A stretch of DNA of 64,000 nucleotides from Anaeramoeba flamelloides (Eukaryota > Metamonada > Anaeramoebidae): positions 10,421,001 through 10,485,000 of the forward strand of contig JANTQA010000070.1 in the NCBI GenBank assembly GCA_027625915.1, read 5' to 3'. A program made the position numbers and the translations under genes. A model generated the notes under the pieces. The model ran no database searches. It worked only from the letters and a program-made list of their open reading frames with translations, and was not told where the DNA came from. Below are positions 1 to 13,103 of the stretch, piece by piece; the stretch's first letter is position 1; each line of letters begins with the position of its first letter.

Positions 1-113
1 AATAATTGGCAATTTTGGATCCTAAGGAATCTAGATAATCAAGCAATAATTAATTTTGATAATTATTATATTAAAAATTCGTATAATATTCATGAAATTA
101 ATAAAAATCGTGG

Positions 114-150
<37 letters not shown>

Positions 151-3100
151 AATGACGATGATAATAATGATAATAATAATGATGATGATGATGACAATGA
201 TGATGATGATGATGATTATAATGTTGATGAAGAGAAATATTTCAAAATAAATAAAAGACATTTTAAATTTAAAGATTTAAAAGATTTTAAAAAACAAGTA
301 AATTTAGGCTTTTTAAAAATGCTAATTAATGTAATTTTTTATCATCTAACTATTGATAATTATAAAATCATTGAAATTACATTAAATTATTTAAATCTAA
401 AGACTTTGAATTTGAATCGCAATTCCTTTTTAAGACTTTTTTATTATAATTTATTTCAAAAATATCAAAAATTTTTAAAAAAGAAATTAGTCAATCTAAG
501 CTTTAAAGAATTAAAATTAAATTATAAATTATTACTTGATAATTTTTATTTGGTTGGTAATAATTATTTTAATTATCTTTTTTATTTAAATATTACTTTG
601 AAAAATAATAATATTATAGAAAACAAAATTAATAACTATCAGATTGATAATAATAAGAATAATGATGGTGAGAATAATAATAATAATACTAATAATAATA
701 ATGATGAAAATGAGAATGAGAGTGGGAATGAAAATGAGAATGAGAAGAATAGTAATAAAAATAATAATACTAATAATAATGAAGGGGAAGAAGATGATGA
801 TAAGGAAATTAAAAAAGAAATTAATAATAATAAGATTATTAATAATGATCATAATAAAGAATTAATTAATGAACAACAAATTAATAAAAAAAAGAAAAAA
901 TTATTTCATGATATTAATTTAGTTTACTTATATAAATTTAAAACCATTGAAGGTTATTATGTTGAAAATAACAATAAAAATAATAACAATAAAAAGGAAA
1001 GGGAAAAGAAAAGGAAAAAGAAAAAGAAAGGAAAAGGAAAAGAAAAAGAAAAGAAAGAATTGATCAACACAGTAATTTGGGAAGATTTATATACATTTAA
1101 TAAATTTATAGATACAATCGAACAATTAAATTTCTTTACAGTTGTGGGCCTAAAGCAAATAAAGGAAAAGACTTTAAGAAGAAATTTTGGTTTTGATATC
1201 ATCTTGGCATTATCTCAATCAATAAAAAACCCCTATGCAAAAAATTATTCATATTTTTGTGACAAATTATTTTTAACAATAAAATCATCTTTATTAAGAA
1301 CACATCAAACACAACTCCAATCAAAACATAAATTAATTATTTATACAATAATTTTGGATATAATTAATTTAATTAAAGAATTTGATAATGATCGCTTATT
1401 AGTAATTTCAAACTCTGGAATGAAATTATTAAAGCTAATAAATTATTTATTGGATCAGTTTTATTATTCCTTTCAGAAGCAAATGAAAAAAAATGTAAAT
1501 TCAATATTTTCTAAAGAAAAGGAATCAAATTTAATATTAAGCCAAAATATCAAAGAATTTTTAAATGCTATTAAGAAATCACAATTTGAAGACCTTTTAA
1601 ATCAATTTTTCCAGCCAATGAACATTGAAAGAAATAAAAAAAAAAATAATAATATTGAAAAAATAATTAAAGAAAAAAAAACACAGATAAAAATAATTTT
1701 ATCGAAAATGGAAAAGGATATCTTCTTTAATAATGAAATTAAAAGCAAAGCATTAAAGCAATATTATGAATTAATCGAATTAATGAATTCTGAACAAAAC
1801 GAAAGAATTGATTTAGAAACCTTACCAAAAATTAAAAAGTCTCTATGGTATCTAAACAAAATATGGAAAATTTTATTACGAAATTTATCAGAAGACCATG
1901 GTACCTTTGGCGAAAAATATAATAAAAAAAATAAGGAAAAAATATATTGGATGCTAAATGAGACCGAAGATTCGTTAAGGAGAAGATTGCAATTGAAAAG
2001 AAATTATGAATACACTCAGCATTTAGATGCTAGTAATAAGAACACTTATGTGGATATTAATACTGGTACTGATGTTGTGAAGATGGAGGAAGTGGAGGAG
2101 GATGCTGACGGGAAATTAACGCAAATTAAACAAGATAAAAAATCAAAGAATGAAATAAAAAATTTAGAATTATTAATTCCAATACATCCAAAAAATATTA
2201 CTAATGATAATGAAGAAATTGATCAAGAAGAAATCGAAGAAAATAACGAAATTGAAATTGAAATTGAAGAAGACGGCGAGGAGTCAGAGGAGGAAGGTGA
2301 AGAGTCGGGGGAGGAAGGTGAAATTATTAAAGAAAAAATCGTCTACACAATAGATTGTTCATTAATCACCCCCTTGAAAACCACACCAGGCATTTTAGAA
2401 ATTACAACACTAAAATTGAATTTTAAGCCTAATAATGTCCATAAGGACGAAAATGAAAATGAAAATGAAAATAATAATAGCACTTTTAACCAAGATGAAA
2501 AAAATAATATAGAAAATGAACAACAAGAAGAAAATATTGAATTAGAAGAAGAAAGATTTTGGCCATTGAATGATTTATCCCAAATACATAAAAGAAGATA
2601 TTTATTAAGGCCAAGTGCAATAGAGTTTTTTTTAATGGACAGAACAAATTTTTTTTTAAATTTTGAAAAAAAGTACAGGAATAAGGTTTACAGTAAAATA
2701 ATGCACCTTCAACCAAAAAATTTAATCAAAATAAATTCAAATAACCCTAGAGGTTGGATTAAAAAGTCTGGATATACAAAAATGTGGCAAAGAAGAGAAA
2801 TTTCCAATTTTGAATATTTGATGAAATTAAATACAATAGCTGGCAGAAGCTATAATGATATCAGCCAATACCCCGTTTTCCCCTGGATTCTAAATGATTA
2901 TCGAAGTGAATCAATTGATTTAAATGATAAAACCATTTATAGAGATTTATCAAGGCCTATTGGCGCCCTAAACGAAAATAGAAAAAAACAATTTATTGAA
3001 AAATATAATTTGCTAGCTGATCAAGCACAAGAGGCTGTAATCCCTCCTTTCCACTATGGTACACATTATTCTAGCGCTGCAGTTATTTTATATTATTTAA

Positions 3101-3326
3101 TAAGAATGGAACCTTTTACAACTTTGTCAATTGAATTACAAGGTAATGTTTATATTTATTTTTTTTTTTTTTTATTAATATACTTTTATTTAAATTTACA
3201 TTTTTATTTAATTTTTTTAAAGCGAATTAATAAAATTCACTAAGGAAAACCGCAGTTCATTAAAAGGTTAAATAATAAAATTATTTTAATCAAGAGGTTA
3301 TTATATGAATAAAATATTTTTTTCAA

Positions 3327-3364
<38 letters not shown>

Positions 3365-6300
3365 TTGAAATTTTAATACAAGAAAGAACTATTAGAAACA
3401 AACTCCTTGTTAGAATTAAAGTAGTCAATAAAAATAAAAAACAAAACCTAAAAAAAAAATTTTAAACCAGGATCTTTCAAAAAGACTTTAAACTCGATTA
3501 TTATATTTAAAAAAAAATTATTTGAAAAAAAAAAGCATACAAGTATCCCTTAAATAGTTTATTTTTATTTATGTTATTTATTTTTGAAGGGTGAAAATTA
3601 ATTTTTTTATCTGTGTCATAATGTTCTCTAAAATTTTCAAAAGAATGGAGACAATTCTAAGATTTTACTTTATTCTTTTAAAATTCAAGAAAAACGCCAT
3701 TATCTTTACTCGGATTTTCTATTTATTCGGAAAATCAATAGAAAACTCAAAAAAACCTAGAACACTTAACTAATAAAACAGAAAACTCAAAAAAACCGCC
3801 ATTAACTTTTCCAGAATTTAAAAGAATTGAGTAAAATCTTTGATTTTCCTCTATTCTTTTGAATCCTGGAAAAGCTAGGCACTCGACACCACTCTACGAG
3901 ACGATCCCACAAAAAATGATTAAGGTCTTCAATGATATCAATATTTAACTTTTCAATACATAAATCACAATTTTTATTTTTATTTTTGCTTGTTACATAA
4001 GAGTACTTATTTAAGCAATTAGTAAAATTTCGAAATTTTAGAATTGTTTTTGAAGAAGTTTTCTAGATTAAATATTTTTTGTCGTTAGGTTTTCCAGAAT
4101 TTAAAAGACTTGAGTAAAATCATAGATTTTTCTCTATTCGCTTTGAATTAAAAAAAAGCGCCGTTAGGTTTTCTTGAGTTTTCTGTTTATTTGTAAAATT
4201 GATAGATTTTCGTTAGGTTTTTTTGAGTTTTTGAAATAAACCGAAAATTTATTAAAATTTTCTGTTTATTTCAAAAAGTAAAAAAAACCTAGAACACTTT
4301 ACAAATAAAACAGAAAACCTCAAGAAAACCTAGGCACTTGACGGCACTTGACGGCACTTGACGACACGACTGCTTAAAATTGCAATTTTGTTTTTTTTAT
4401 ATTTTTTAGATATTATTGAACTTTACAACAAGAAGAATTTTCCAATTTGGTTACCAAGAAAACACTTTAATTCAAAATTTAGGAATTTAAGTTCCTTAGA
4501 ATACCAATTAGTATTCTCATTTTTCAAGTGTTAGGAAATTTAGTGGATCTGTTTTTAATTTTTTTAAATATAATGAAATCTGATTTTTCAATCAATTTAT
4601 ATTTTCTTTGGTATATTTTTAATGTGACTAGATCAGTTTTTGCTTCAGCTTTATAAATTAACTGTGGTGACTGAATATTAATTTGTAAGAAATTTGTAAC
4701 TGATTGATTTTTTGATAAACCTACCAATTCTTTCAAAAACTACTTTTTGCCAAATCAAATATTTCTAGGTCATAATAAAGTTGACTTAAAATAAGAGCTT
4801 TAAAAGAAGTTATTTTTACTCTAATTATTGAGTTTAGTTTTTTATGTAACAATTGATTAAGTGTTTCCTAAAAATTTTCTGCCTTTTTGAAACTATATAA
4901 AAGGTGTGTGTTTTTTACTAACCAAATTTCAAGATAAAAAATATCTTTTAATTCTTTTTTATATTTGGTTTTTTTTATTATGTGGGTTCACCCAGGATCT
5001 TTTTATTGTTTCAAAAATTCTTTCAAAGTTAATTGTTAAAGAGATTAAAATCTCGTCTCATAATAAGAATAAGATTATCTGCATAAATTTGGACATGATC
5101 AGCTAAAGTTTTTTTTTAATTTTTCTTGGTTAAAAAATGATCTATAAATGCGAAGAGAATTGGTGAGAAGAAATCTCATTGATAAATCACATTTCCTTCT
5201 TTTTTATCAGATTTTAAGAGCCAATTTTTGATTACTTGCTTTTTTAAATATTTTTAGTGCCAATTTGTGTTTGTTTCATTTTTTATAAATTTTGTCATAG
5301 ATTGATATATTAGTGAGTGTTGTATCAACTCCAATTCAAATTTTTTAAAAAAAAATTCTTATTAAATAAATTGTATATGAAAAATACTTAATTAGAACCA
5401 CACTGCTGATTTTAAATCTGTTGACATCTTCAACAATATACTTGAAAGTGTTAACAGATTTATAATCAACAATATAATAATATTTTTTTTTTTTATTATT
5501 TTGATTCCCAAGTCTGTATTTCGTTTAAAGACTCTCCACTATCAAATGGACATAAGGAAAATCAAGGAAGGAAAAAATTAAAAAATCCACTTCTTTTTAT
5601 TTTTTTAGAATAATGAAATTTATCTTCCTATCAACATTCTAACTTCAATAATCTTAACTTGAGACCTTCAATTAAATTATTTTTCATTTGAAGGTTAAGA
5701 TTAGTTTGATTATTAGAAAGTACAAATCTTTAATTCTCTATTATTTTTAATGTGACTCATTTTGTTTTCAATAATCCTTACAAATTAAATTTGATGGGGT
5801 TTAAATCTGGTGATTTTGAAGACTAATCGGGAATTGATAACTCATTTCCTCTCAAAAAGTTATGTGTAAATTTTGAGACATGTTGTGTGTGTGCATTGTC
5901 TTGTTGGAAAAAAAGCAAATATATTATTATTTTCTTGATGAAATTGATGAGAAAATTTGATTCTGAATAATTTCTTGATACTTTTCACTCTTTAAAAACC
6001 TTCTATATGGGTTAATTAACTTTTATAATTGCACATATTACTCCCCAAAATATACAATTTATTAAGTAAAAGCTCACATGAAAAGTATCATATTTAAACT
6101 AATTTCTTTTACCTTTTGGTATTCACACGTATGAGCCCGTTTTCTTTAACTCATTTAGACCAATCAAGGTCTCATCTGATAATATTACTTATCTTAACTC
6201 CTTAATTTTCCAATTACAACCCATTATTCCAAAGTGTCTTCTTTCCCATCGGTGTTTTCTTTTTAATTTTATAGATCGTTTCGGAGTAGATCCATATAAA

Positions 6301-9044
6301 CTACCCTGATTTAATTATTTTTTTTTTTCTACAATATGGAACACTTGCATTAATTTATTTTGAGGTTTCGTTTTCCAAAACAAAAGTGTCTATATAATAC
6401 TAAAGAAATTATTCTACATATTGTCAATAAAAAGATTGCTTTATTTCTTCTTGGGGTATGTGATTAATGATGATGTTTTCTTTTTTCAATTGTATTAGCA
6501 CTTCTGAGGCGGTTTGTTGTGCCCATGGCATTTGAACAGCTAATCTTGTTGTTCAAGAACTCTACTATTTAACTCAATAATTTCTATTTTTCCAGTGTTT
6601 GACAAACAATAATTAATTCGATTCATTTAAAGTGCAAGTAAAAGAAAAAAAAATGAAAATGTTAACATATTTAAAATCATAAGTCAACTAACTAATTGAA
6701 ATTTCAACAATTGTTTATCATATACAATACCCACAAAAAATACAATAAATAATAAAACATCAAAATACAAAAAATACTGATTGTGTCAAAAATGATGAAA
6801 TGAGAGCAGAATAAAAAAATAGTATTAGTAAATTTGTTGAAATTTCTATTAACAATTATTGATCGATCAAAATTTTAGATACCTTCAACTAATTTTATTT
6901 TGATTTTTCAATTTAAACAAGTCAACTTTAACCTAATATCAATCAATTGTTGAAAAAAATTTTAATCCAACGAAACAAGTTATATAATTCAAAAAATAAA
7001 ATGAAAACAAAAAACTAAAAGATGAAAAAATGATTTTCATATTTTTACATAAATCAAAATTTCTTTCCAATTTGAATGTTAGAAAGTGTAATATTATTGT
7101 AGTTCTTTTATTCTGTTTTAACTTTGTCTTAAAATTTTGAATTTTAGTTCAGAATTAAAACAAATGGTTTGATTTATATGGTCTGTAAAAATATCTAGTG
7201 TTTCCTTCAAACTTTTGAATTATTGCTTACAAATAAAAAATAAATTTTCTTAATTATAGTAAAACAATTCAAAATTTCATTGATTCATACAAGATTGTAA
7301 TTAAATATATCTAACAGCATTAATAAAATTAATTATTTGATAATAATAATTTTAATTATCTAACAAATAAACGAATGTTAAACAAACAAACAAATAATTA
7401 AATAATTAAATTAACAAATTAATAATTAAATGAATAGGTGGGAATTTTGATTGGGCGGATAGATTATTTTTTTCAATTCCAACTTCTTGGGAAAATTGTT
7501 TAACTAGCCAAGCGGATGTTAAGGAATTAATACCAGAATTTTTTTATTTACCAGAATTTTTAGAAAATCCAAATAATTTTAATTTAGGAAAAACCCAAAG
7601 AGAAAGATCCATTGACAATGTAGAATTACCACCATGGGCAAATGGAAGTGCCGAGGAATTTATTCGAATTCATCGTCAGGCGTTGGAATCTGAATATGTT
7701 AGTGAACATTTAAATGAATGGATTGATTTAATTTTTGGATACAAGCAGCAAGGAATTGAAGCAATTAAAGCTGTGAATATTTTTTATTATTTAACCTATG
7801 AGAATGCAGTTAATATTGATCAAATTAAAGATGATACTCAAAGAAGATCAATTGAATCACAGATCGAGAACTTTGGGCAAACGCCGTCTCAACTATTTCG
7901 AAAGAAACCACATCCAAAAAGATATAGCTTAAAGGAATGCCTAAATTTCTCAGCACCGATTTATTATCTATCAAAGCCAACGGATCTCGTTGAAATTAAT
8001 ACCGAAAATACATACCAGCTATCGAATAATCCGATTTTGTATCTCTGGATTTCCAAGCCAACAAAGTCTAGTGTCACCTTATCAAGCCATTCCCAAAGAA
8101 TAATTGTCTTTGATCAAGAAAGAATTCTAAATGGCAAGAAAATTAAACTAAACCATTTCAAATCAAACAGTAACCAAGAAGTTGAAGAGGAGGAATTTCT
8201 TCAGCCTGATCCGTTGTTTTCGGAGGGGAAAAATAAAAGAGTTGGCGTATCCTTTATCAACAAAAATGAAAACTTTCTTAATTGCTTCGCAATAAATGAA
8301 AATGGTAAAATCTTTCTGAGTTGTAATTATTGGGACAATTCATTCAAATCGACGAGCTTGGAAAATTGCAAATTAATACAATCCATAAATAAGCACAGAG
8401 AAATGGTTACATGCCTAGCCTTAGATCGTTTCTCAAACGGATCAATATTCGCAACAGGCTCCAAGGATACCACAATAATCATTTGGAACATCTACAAGGG
8501 CATCATATCGCCAACAAACACAACATTATATGGCCATATTGATGAAATCACTTGCCTGGATTTAAATTCAGATCTTGATATAGTTGTTTCTGGTTCGTTT
8601 TCCGGTAGAATAATTATCCACTCCTTAAGGAAAGGTAGATTAATTAGATCTATCGATAATGTAAATAGTAACAGTAATTCCAAAATCAAAAATCCCATAT
8701 CCTTAATAAAAATCACTAACCAAGGAAACATTATAATAGTTGATGACAAAATTTCCTTATATACAATCAACTGTAAGCTGATTTCGGTTACAGAGCCAGT
8801 GCATAAAATTTCTTCCTTGGCAATCACCAAAGATGAACAATTTTTAATCACAGCAACCGAAAGGGGGTTGTTCCAAATTAGATGGCTATATAATTTGAAG
8901 CCTTTTAAGAATTATAATTTTAAAAAAAAAATAAATACAATCATCTTGTCACATGACGAAAGATTTATTTTTGCTGGGTTTAGTGATGGTAAGGTTTTAA
9001 TTAACGAATTTAAATCCACTAAAGTTGAAAAAAAAATAAAATAA
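1..9044 (+). CDS. BEACH-WD40 protein, neurobeachin/LRBA-like (5' end outside window)
   Basis: Exons are 1..3142 and 7438..9044, 1582 residues to a TAA stop. The frame is already open at base 1, so the start lies outside the window. BEACH proteins are large scaffolds in vesicle and lysosome traffic. Counting from the window edge: an Asp/Asn tract from a GAT microsatellite (about residues 38-74); low-complexity Asn/Glu/Lys stretches (about 200-360); a conserved lead-in ending LRRRLQLKRNY (about 649-669); a PH-BEACH domain with LITPLKTTPGILEITT (about 788) and RRYLLRPSAIEFFLMDRTNF (about 866-885); and a BEACH domain from about 920 with MWQRREISNFEYLMKLNTIA, PPFHYGTHYSS, LQGGNFDWADR (across the splice), ELIPEFFYLPEF, EWIDLIFGYKQ and NFGQTPSQLF. 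C-terminal WD40 repeats include GSKDTTIIIWN and GHIDEITCLDL. All BEACH signatures are intact, so this looks like a working gene. The neurobeachin/LRBA assignment rather than LYST rests on remembered motifs. Confidence 0.92.
3590..4376 (+). repeat. Palindromic repeat family Z, two copies around LINE sequence
   Basis: Two blocks (about 3590-3905 and 4081-4376) share modules found at several other places in the window: GTTAGGTTTTCCAGAATT, AAAACCTAGAACACTT, and a near-palindrome around AAATAAACCGAAAATTT. The right end of the second block has three tandem copies of GGCACTTGAC. Each module pairs with a reverse-complement partner, so the element can fold on itself. There is no coding capacity, which suggests a non-autonomous DNA element of foldback or MITE type. 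Confidence 0.7.
3906..5345 (-). mobile_element. Decayed non-LTR (LINE) fragment, RT to C-terminal zinc region
   Basis: Read on the minus strand, this segment follows the better preserved LINE at 53389-59713. The stretch at 4524-4736 encodes QLIYKAEAKTDLVTLKIYQR, matching RLIYKTEAKIDSVRITIYKR in that element. The reverse-transcriptase catalytic region is recognisable near 5050-5100 (QIYADNLILI against MFADDLILI). The zinc-binding C terminus lies near 3910-4070. Many stops and frameshifts show it is long dead. A Z repeat (4081-4376) sits inside it. Confidence 0.8.
5715..6560 (-). mobile_element. Tc1/mariner-like transposase relic
   Basis: On the minus strand the segment encodes pieces of a Tc1/mariner DDE transposase. 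QQDNAHTH (about 5880-5912) holds the second catalytic Asp region, SSKSPDLNPIKFNL (about 5785-5824) is the family hallmark, and a piece near 6050 resembles the FWGxIxxxG strand. An N-terminal piece (about 6470-6560) fits the helix-turn-helix part. Several stops and frameshifts interrupt it and no clean terminal inverted repeats were found, so it is an inactive fossil of a plain DNA transposon. Confidence 0.72.
6690..7170 (+). repeat. Repeat family W, copy 1
   Basis: About 470 bp closely similar to 14850-15305 in the large intron of the PH gene. Shared landmarks are TTGATCGATCAAA, CAACCTTAACCTAATATCAA with small changes, and CAAAAAATAAAATGAAAAC. No coding frame is conserved, and the element class is unknown. 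Confidence 0.7.
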
Positions 9045-12000
9045 ACAAAAACTTTCATTTTTCTGGTTTTTTTAGTTTTTTTTTGAATCTTTTTGTAAAA
9101 AAAAAAATTGTCCAATATTTTTTAATTCAATTTTATAAAATCAATTATAATATTTCAAAATTGAATAGAAAAAAGAATAAGTTTTATGTAATTTAGATAA
9201 GGTATTTATTGTTTTTTTTGTTAACCTAGTAATTTTTTGAAAAATTTATTTAGATCTTGGTTTTTTTCATAGTATTTTTTGTGGTTGTCAATTATTTTCT
9301 TCTTTCTGCTAATTATATTGATTTGTAACTCCCATAGATTATGAAATTAGTGAATAATAATTTTATTTGAAGAAATTATTATTAATAAGATATTTTTTCA
9401 ATAATTCAAAATTTTTAGATTTCGAGAGAATAAAAGTGAAAAGAAATAAACCATTCTAGAGTCAAAGGGGCATAAATGTAAGGTATTGATTACATATTGT
9501 TTAAAAGAGTTTGAATAGATATTTGAACATAAAATTTATTTTGGGAATTTTTAAAATTGAAACTATTTTTTGTTTTTTTACATTTGGATTTTTTTTTCGA
9601 TTTTTTTTTGATACCAATTGAATTTGCAATTTTTTTTTTTCATTGTAAAGATCGGGAGTCACTTTTTTAAAGAATGTGTTATTCTAATGTTATTGAAACA
9701 GTTGAAATGGTTTTACAACAAATTCTATTGATTTCTATTGGAATTTTATTTGGATCTTCAATTGAGAGATCAAATTGAACATTTTTGTTTTTCTCAAATT
9801 GGTATAAGAATTTGGGTTTTTCAATTTGTAAGAAATTATAAAATTTAATAGTTTTATTTCAGGTGGATATCAACTATTCTCTGATTTGTTTTATTCTGCT
9901 TATTTCTTAATTCTTCTTCAGAGGTTAATTATTAAATTATAATTGGTATTTGAGAAAATTGTTGGATAACTTTGATAGAAGTAAAATTAATCCTATTTGT
10001 CTATAAAATCTTAAATAGATGAATTAAAAAACAAATTATAAATTAAAATTTACGATAAAAAATTCCTTAAAAATATAAAGTAATTTGTTTATAACAAATT
10101 TTTAAATTTTTTTAATAAAGAATTAAAAAAACAATATCAAGTGAAGTTGAAATTGTATCATATATTATATAAAAGATCAAAAAATAGAGTGTTTTTCGTT
10201 TTTGTTTTGTTGATTTAATTTTTAATTATTTTGATTTCCATTTTTTATTGGTTGGTATTATTACTTATATTTTTCAATTAAAGAAAATTTGTTTTTCAAG
10301 AACCTAAATAATTTTTTCCCTCAAACTAGACAAAAGGGGTTAATATTTACATATAATCGGTTACCCAGCTATATCTTGAGTTTAATTTTACTTTTCCATA
10401 TGCAACCTGAAGATGAATGGTTTTTTATTTATTTGAATCAAATAGTATTAAACCGTAGTAAATCCAAACCCCCTTTTTATTTAAGAATATATTTATTTGG
10501 TTAAAGAAATGATTTTAATGATTCGATTTCAAATTAAACTTGACACAGAAATTTGGTAAAATGTAAATTCTTCTTTCAGGACTATTTTTACAAGTGGAAA
10601 CGGTGAAATTGTTGTAATAAACACTATTAAAAGTGTTTTGTAATCTTGATTAGGTTTGCCGACTGAGAATCTCTTTGACAGAAAAATGTGAAATTTTCAA
10701 AATTTTCACAATTTTTACCTTCTTCAGTCCGATGAAAATTTGATTTTGATATTTCATCATTTCCATTTCAAATCAATTAATAAAAAATAATTTCCCCAAA
10801 TTGCTCTAAATGGTGTTATATTTGCTTTTACGGGTTTGAAGTGTTCTTAAATTCGAACTTATACTTGAAAATCCCCAAAAGCCATTTTTTTTCAAAATTT
10901 TTCATTTAAAAATTGATTGAAATCATTATTTTTGATATGGTTAACTTTGAAATTAGTATTTTTTTGTCCAATTTTCTCAGAATGAAAATTCTTTTTGAGA
11001 AACGAAAGTAATATAAAACAACCAGGGGGTGTAAACCTAGTATTTAAGGTACAAATTATTTTTTTTAGAATTAAAAAAATAAGTTTTAGAATTAAAAAAA
11101 TAAGTTTTAGGATTTTAAAAATCATACCCGAAATAGTTAAATAAAGCACAAAAAAAGTTTACTAAGGTACAAAAAAAATCAATACTACATAAAAAATGAT
11201 TGTTCAGAATAATGGAAAAGCTCCTTTTTTAACTTAGAAGCTATTCTAAAAAAAAAACATTTTGTACCTTTTCTAAACGAGTTGTGTCTTAAAAAAATTT
11301 TTTTTGTACCTTATTTTGTAAATTGTGGAATGTATGTTAAAAAGTGCACCGACTTAGGTCCGAAACTCAAATACGAAATAATACATTTAAAATTTTATCA
11401 AAGAGATGATTTTTTAGATTAAAAACTATACTCTGAAAATTTCTTTGTCATCACGGAAAGTAAGTGAAACGGAGAATTAAAAAAGATCAAGTTTTTAGGA
11501 TTTGAAAGTGTATTGTTAAAAATTCAAAGTAAGATCAATGAAAAAAAGAATAAATAAATAATTAAAGAGAAAATTGAGTATTAAACACAATAACAGTTTT
11601 TTTAATACTTTCTTGTAGTATGGGTTTTTCTTTTGATTGATCTTTTCAATAAAAATTTGTTGAAAAAATTGACTATTTTTGAGATCTCCAAAACCACACC
11701 TTGAATTTCGATATAAAAGTAGATGTTAATTGTTTTGGTTGGTTTGATTGAAAATAATATAACAGATTATTATTTGAAGTTAATTGGTTTCTTCTATTAA
11801 TTGATTTTACTTTCTATTTCTCTTCCCAATGAAAAAGCGTGATTTACTTTTTTTTTCGAAGAGTAACTCATCATCGGCGACCCAAAAGCAACCTCACAAC
11901 GTTCCAAGTTTTTGTAGTGGGGTGTTGGTTACATCATTGGTTGAAAGTGTTACTGTTGTGTTGATGAGAAAAAAAATTAACACTTATTTTCAATTTCTCA

Positions 12001-13103
12001 GCATTAACAAAGTGATAAGGATTGTAAAATGAGTAAATTTTTATTAAGAGTTTTAAGTAGACATTTTTTTGGGAAAAGTTGTCTTTTTAAAGCTGGAATC
12101 TTTTTAATAGTCTTAACAATTTACAAAATGAATATCGAAATTTCATATTTGCTTTTTTGAGTCATGATAAATTGGTTGATCAATAAACTCATTTAAACAA
12201 CTCTCTTAACCACTAACAGGGCTTCTCATTGAAGAAAGAATAAAATTAAAACTCCACCAATAATAAGAATATTGTCTATTTGATCCCAAGAGAATATTAT
12301 TTTGCTGTTAATAAAGAGTTCAAAGGATATTCTCTTCCTTTTATTTTCCCCAACCTCCAACACGTTCACCGCTGATTGTTCGTGAGAGGATAAATCTTGC
12401 ATACTATTTTCCTCTTGTATGTTTTGAATAAGGAATTTTATTTAACACTCAAATTGGTTTCAAGAGAACAAAAAAATCAAATAATTCTGAGAACAATTAA
12501 AACAAACCCTTTTCGGTAACAGATCATAACAAATTTGTTGTACCATTTTCTTTCTTTGAAAATATAAGAAATATTTGTTAAACCTTCCAAAAAAGGGATT
12601 TTATAAGTAAAAAAAAAATAATAAACAATAAAAAATAAAAAGGTTTATTTTTTTTTCAAAAAACTGATCTATTTTTGTTTCTTTTTTAAAAAAACAAACC
12701 ACACTGTTTAAAATGGTTCCTTGAACTTTTTGATTTCTTCCAAAAACCTAAAAAAAAAAAAATATTGTATCTATTGGGTTTTTTCTTATACAAAAATCCT
12801 TTTATAACCCTCCCAACAAAAACAATCAAAAAAAAGAATTTTTTGTATAACCAACAATACAATTTTTTACAAGAAATAAGGTAAATCGAATTTCGATTAC
12901 CAAAATCAGAAAAAATTTAGGTTTTATCATAAAAATCATTTATTACAAAATGACAATTTCGAAATGATTTTTTTCAATTGTGACGACCGTTTATTTCACT
13001 CCAAATCAAAAATTATCCCTTTATTTTTTTTATTATTTCCATTCCCAGTAATTTTCGAAAAGTTTTGAAATTTATTTTTTTGTCAAATCAAATTTTTCTT
13101 CTT
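9045..13103. other. Intergenic region between the BEACH and PH genes
   Basis: About 4 kb, mostly AT-rich homopolymer sequence. It contains repeat X copy 1 (9455-9935), a short tandem repeat of about 21 bp with core AAGTTTTAGAATTAAAAAA (11060-11125), and an inverted pair AAGGTACAAAAAA / TTTTTTGTACCTT (about 11164-11318). A 67-codon open frame at 11829-12032 (MKKRDLLFFSKSNSSSATQK...) is less biased in composition than its surroundings, but I cannot support it as a gene. The promoter of the PH gene must lie near the right end, but no clear element was recognised. Confidence 0.6.
9455..9935 (+). repeat. Repeat family X, copy 1
   Basis: It is similar to 15764-16255 (same strand) and to 33780-34070 (opposite strand). 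Landmarks in order are an AGTCAAAGG-type left end, ATTTATTTTGGGAATTTT, AAGATCGGGAGTCAC, and TTGATTTCTATTGGAATTTT followed by TTTGGATCTTCAAT. No conserved reading frame was seen. It is probably a non-autonomous interspersed element of unknown class. Confidence 0.7.

Larger units (their letters stand above)
3143..7437 (+). other. 4.3 kb phase-1 intron of the first BEACH gene
   Basis: The donor GTAATG follows CAAG and the acceptor is AATAG before GTGGG. Splicing restores SIELQ-GGNFDWADR, the expected BEACH sequence, with no gap. A run of about 15 T begins some 16 bases after the donor. The intron holds palindromic Z repeats (3590-3905, 4081-4376), a decayed LINE (about 3906-5345, interrupted by the second Z copy), a Tc1/mariner relic (about 5715-6560) and repeat W (6690-7170). 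I found nothing recognisable at 5346-5714 and 7171-7437. Confidence 0.9.

Noticed and set aside
56-261. Open frames of poly-Met or poly-Ile on both strands at the left edge
   Set aside because: These are shadows of the GAT microsatellite that codes for the Asp/Asn tract of the BEACH protein.
11829-12032. 67-codon open frame upstream of the PH gene
   Set aside because: Composition is slightly coding-like, but there is no domain and no support from neighbouring exons.
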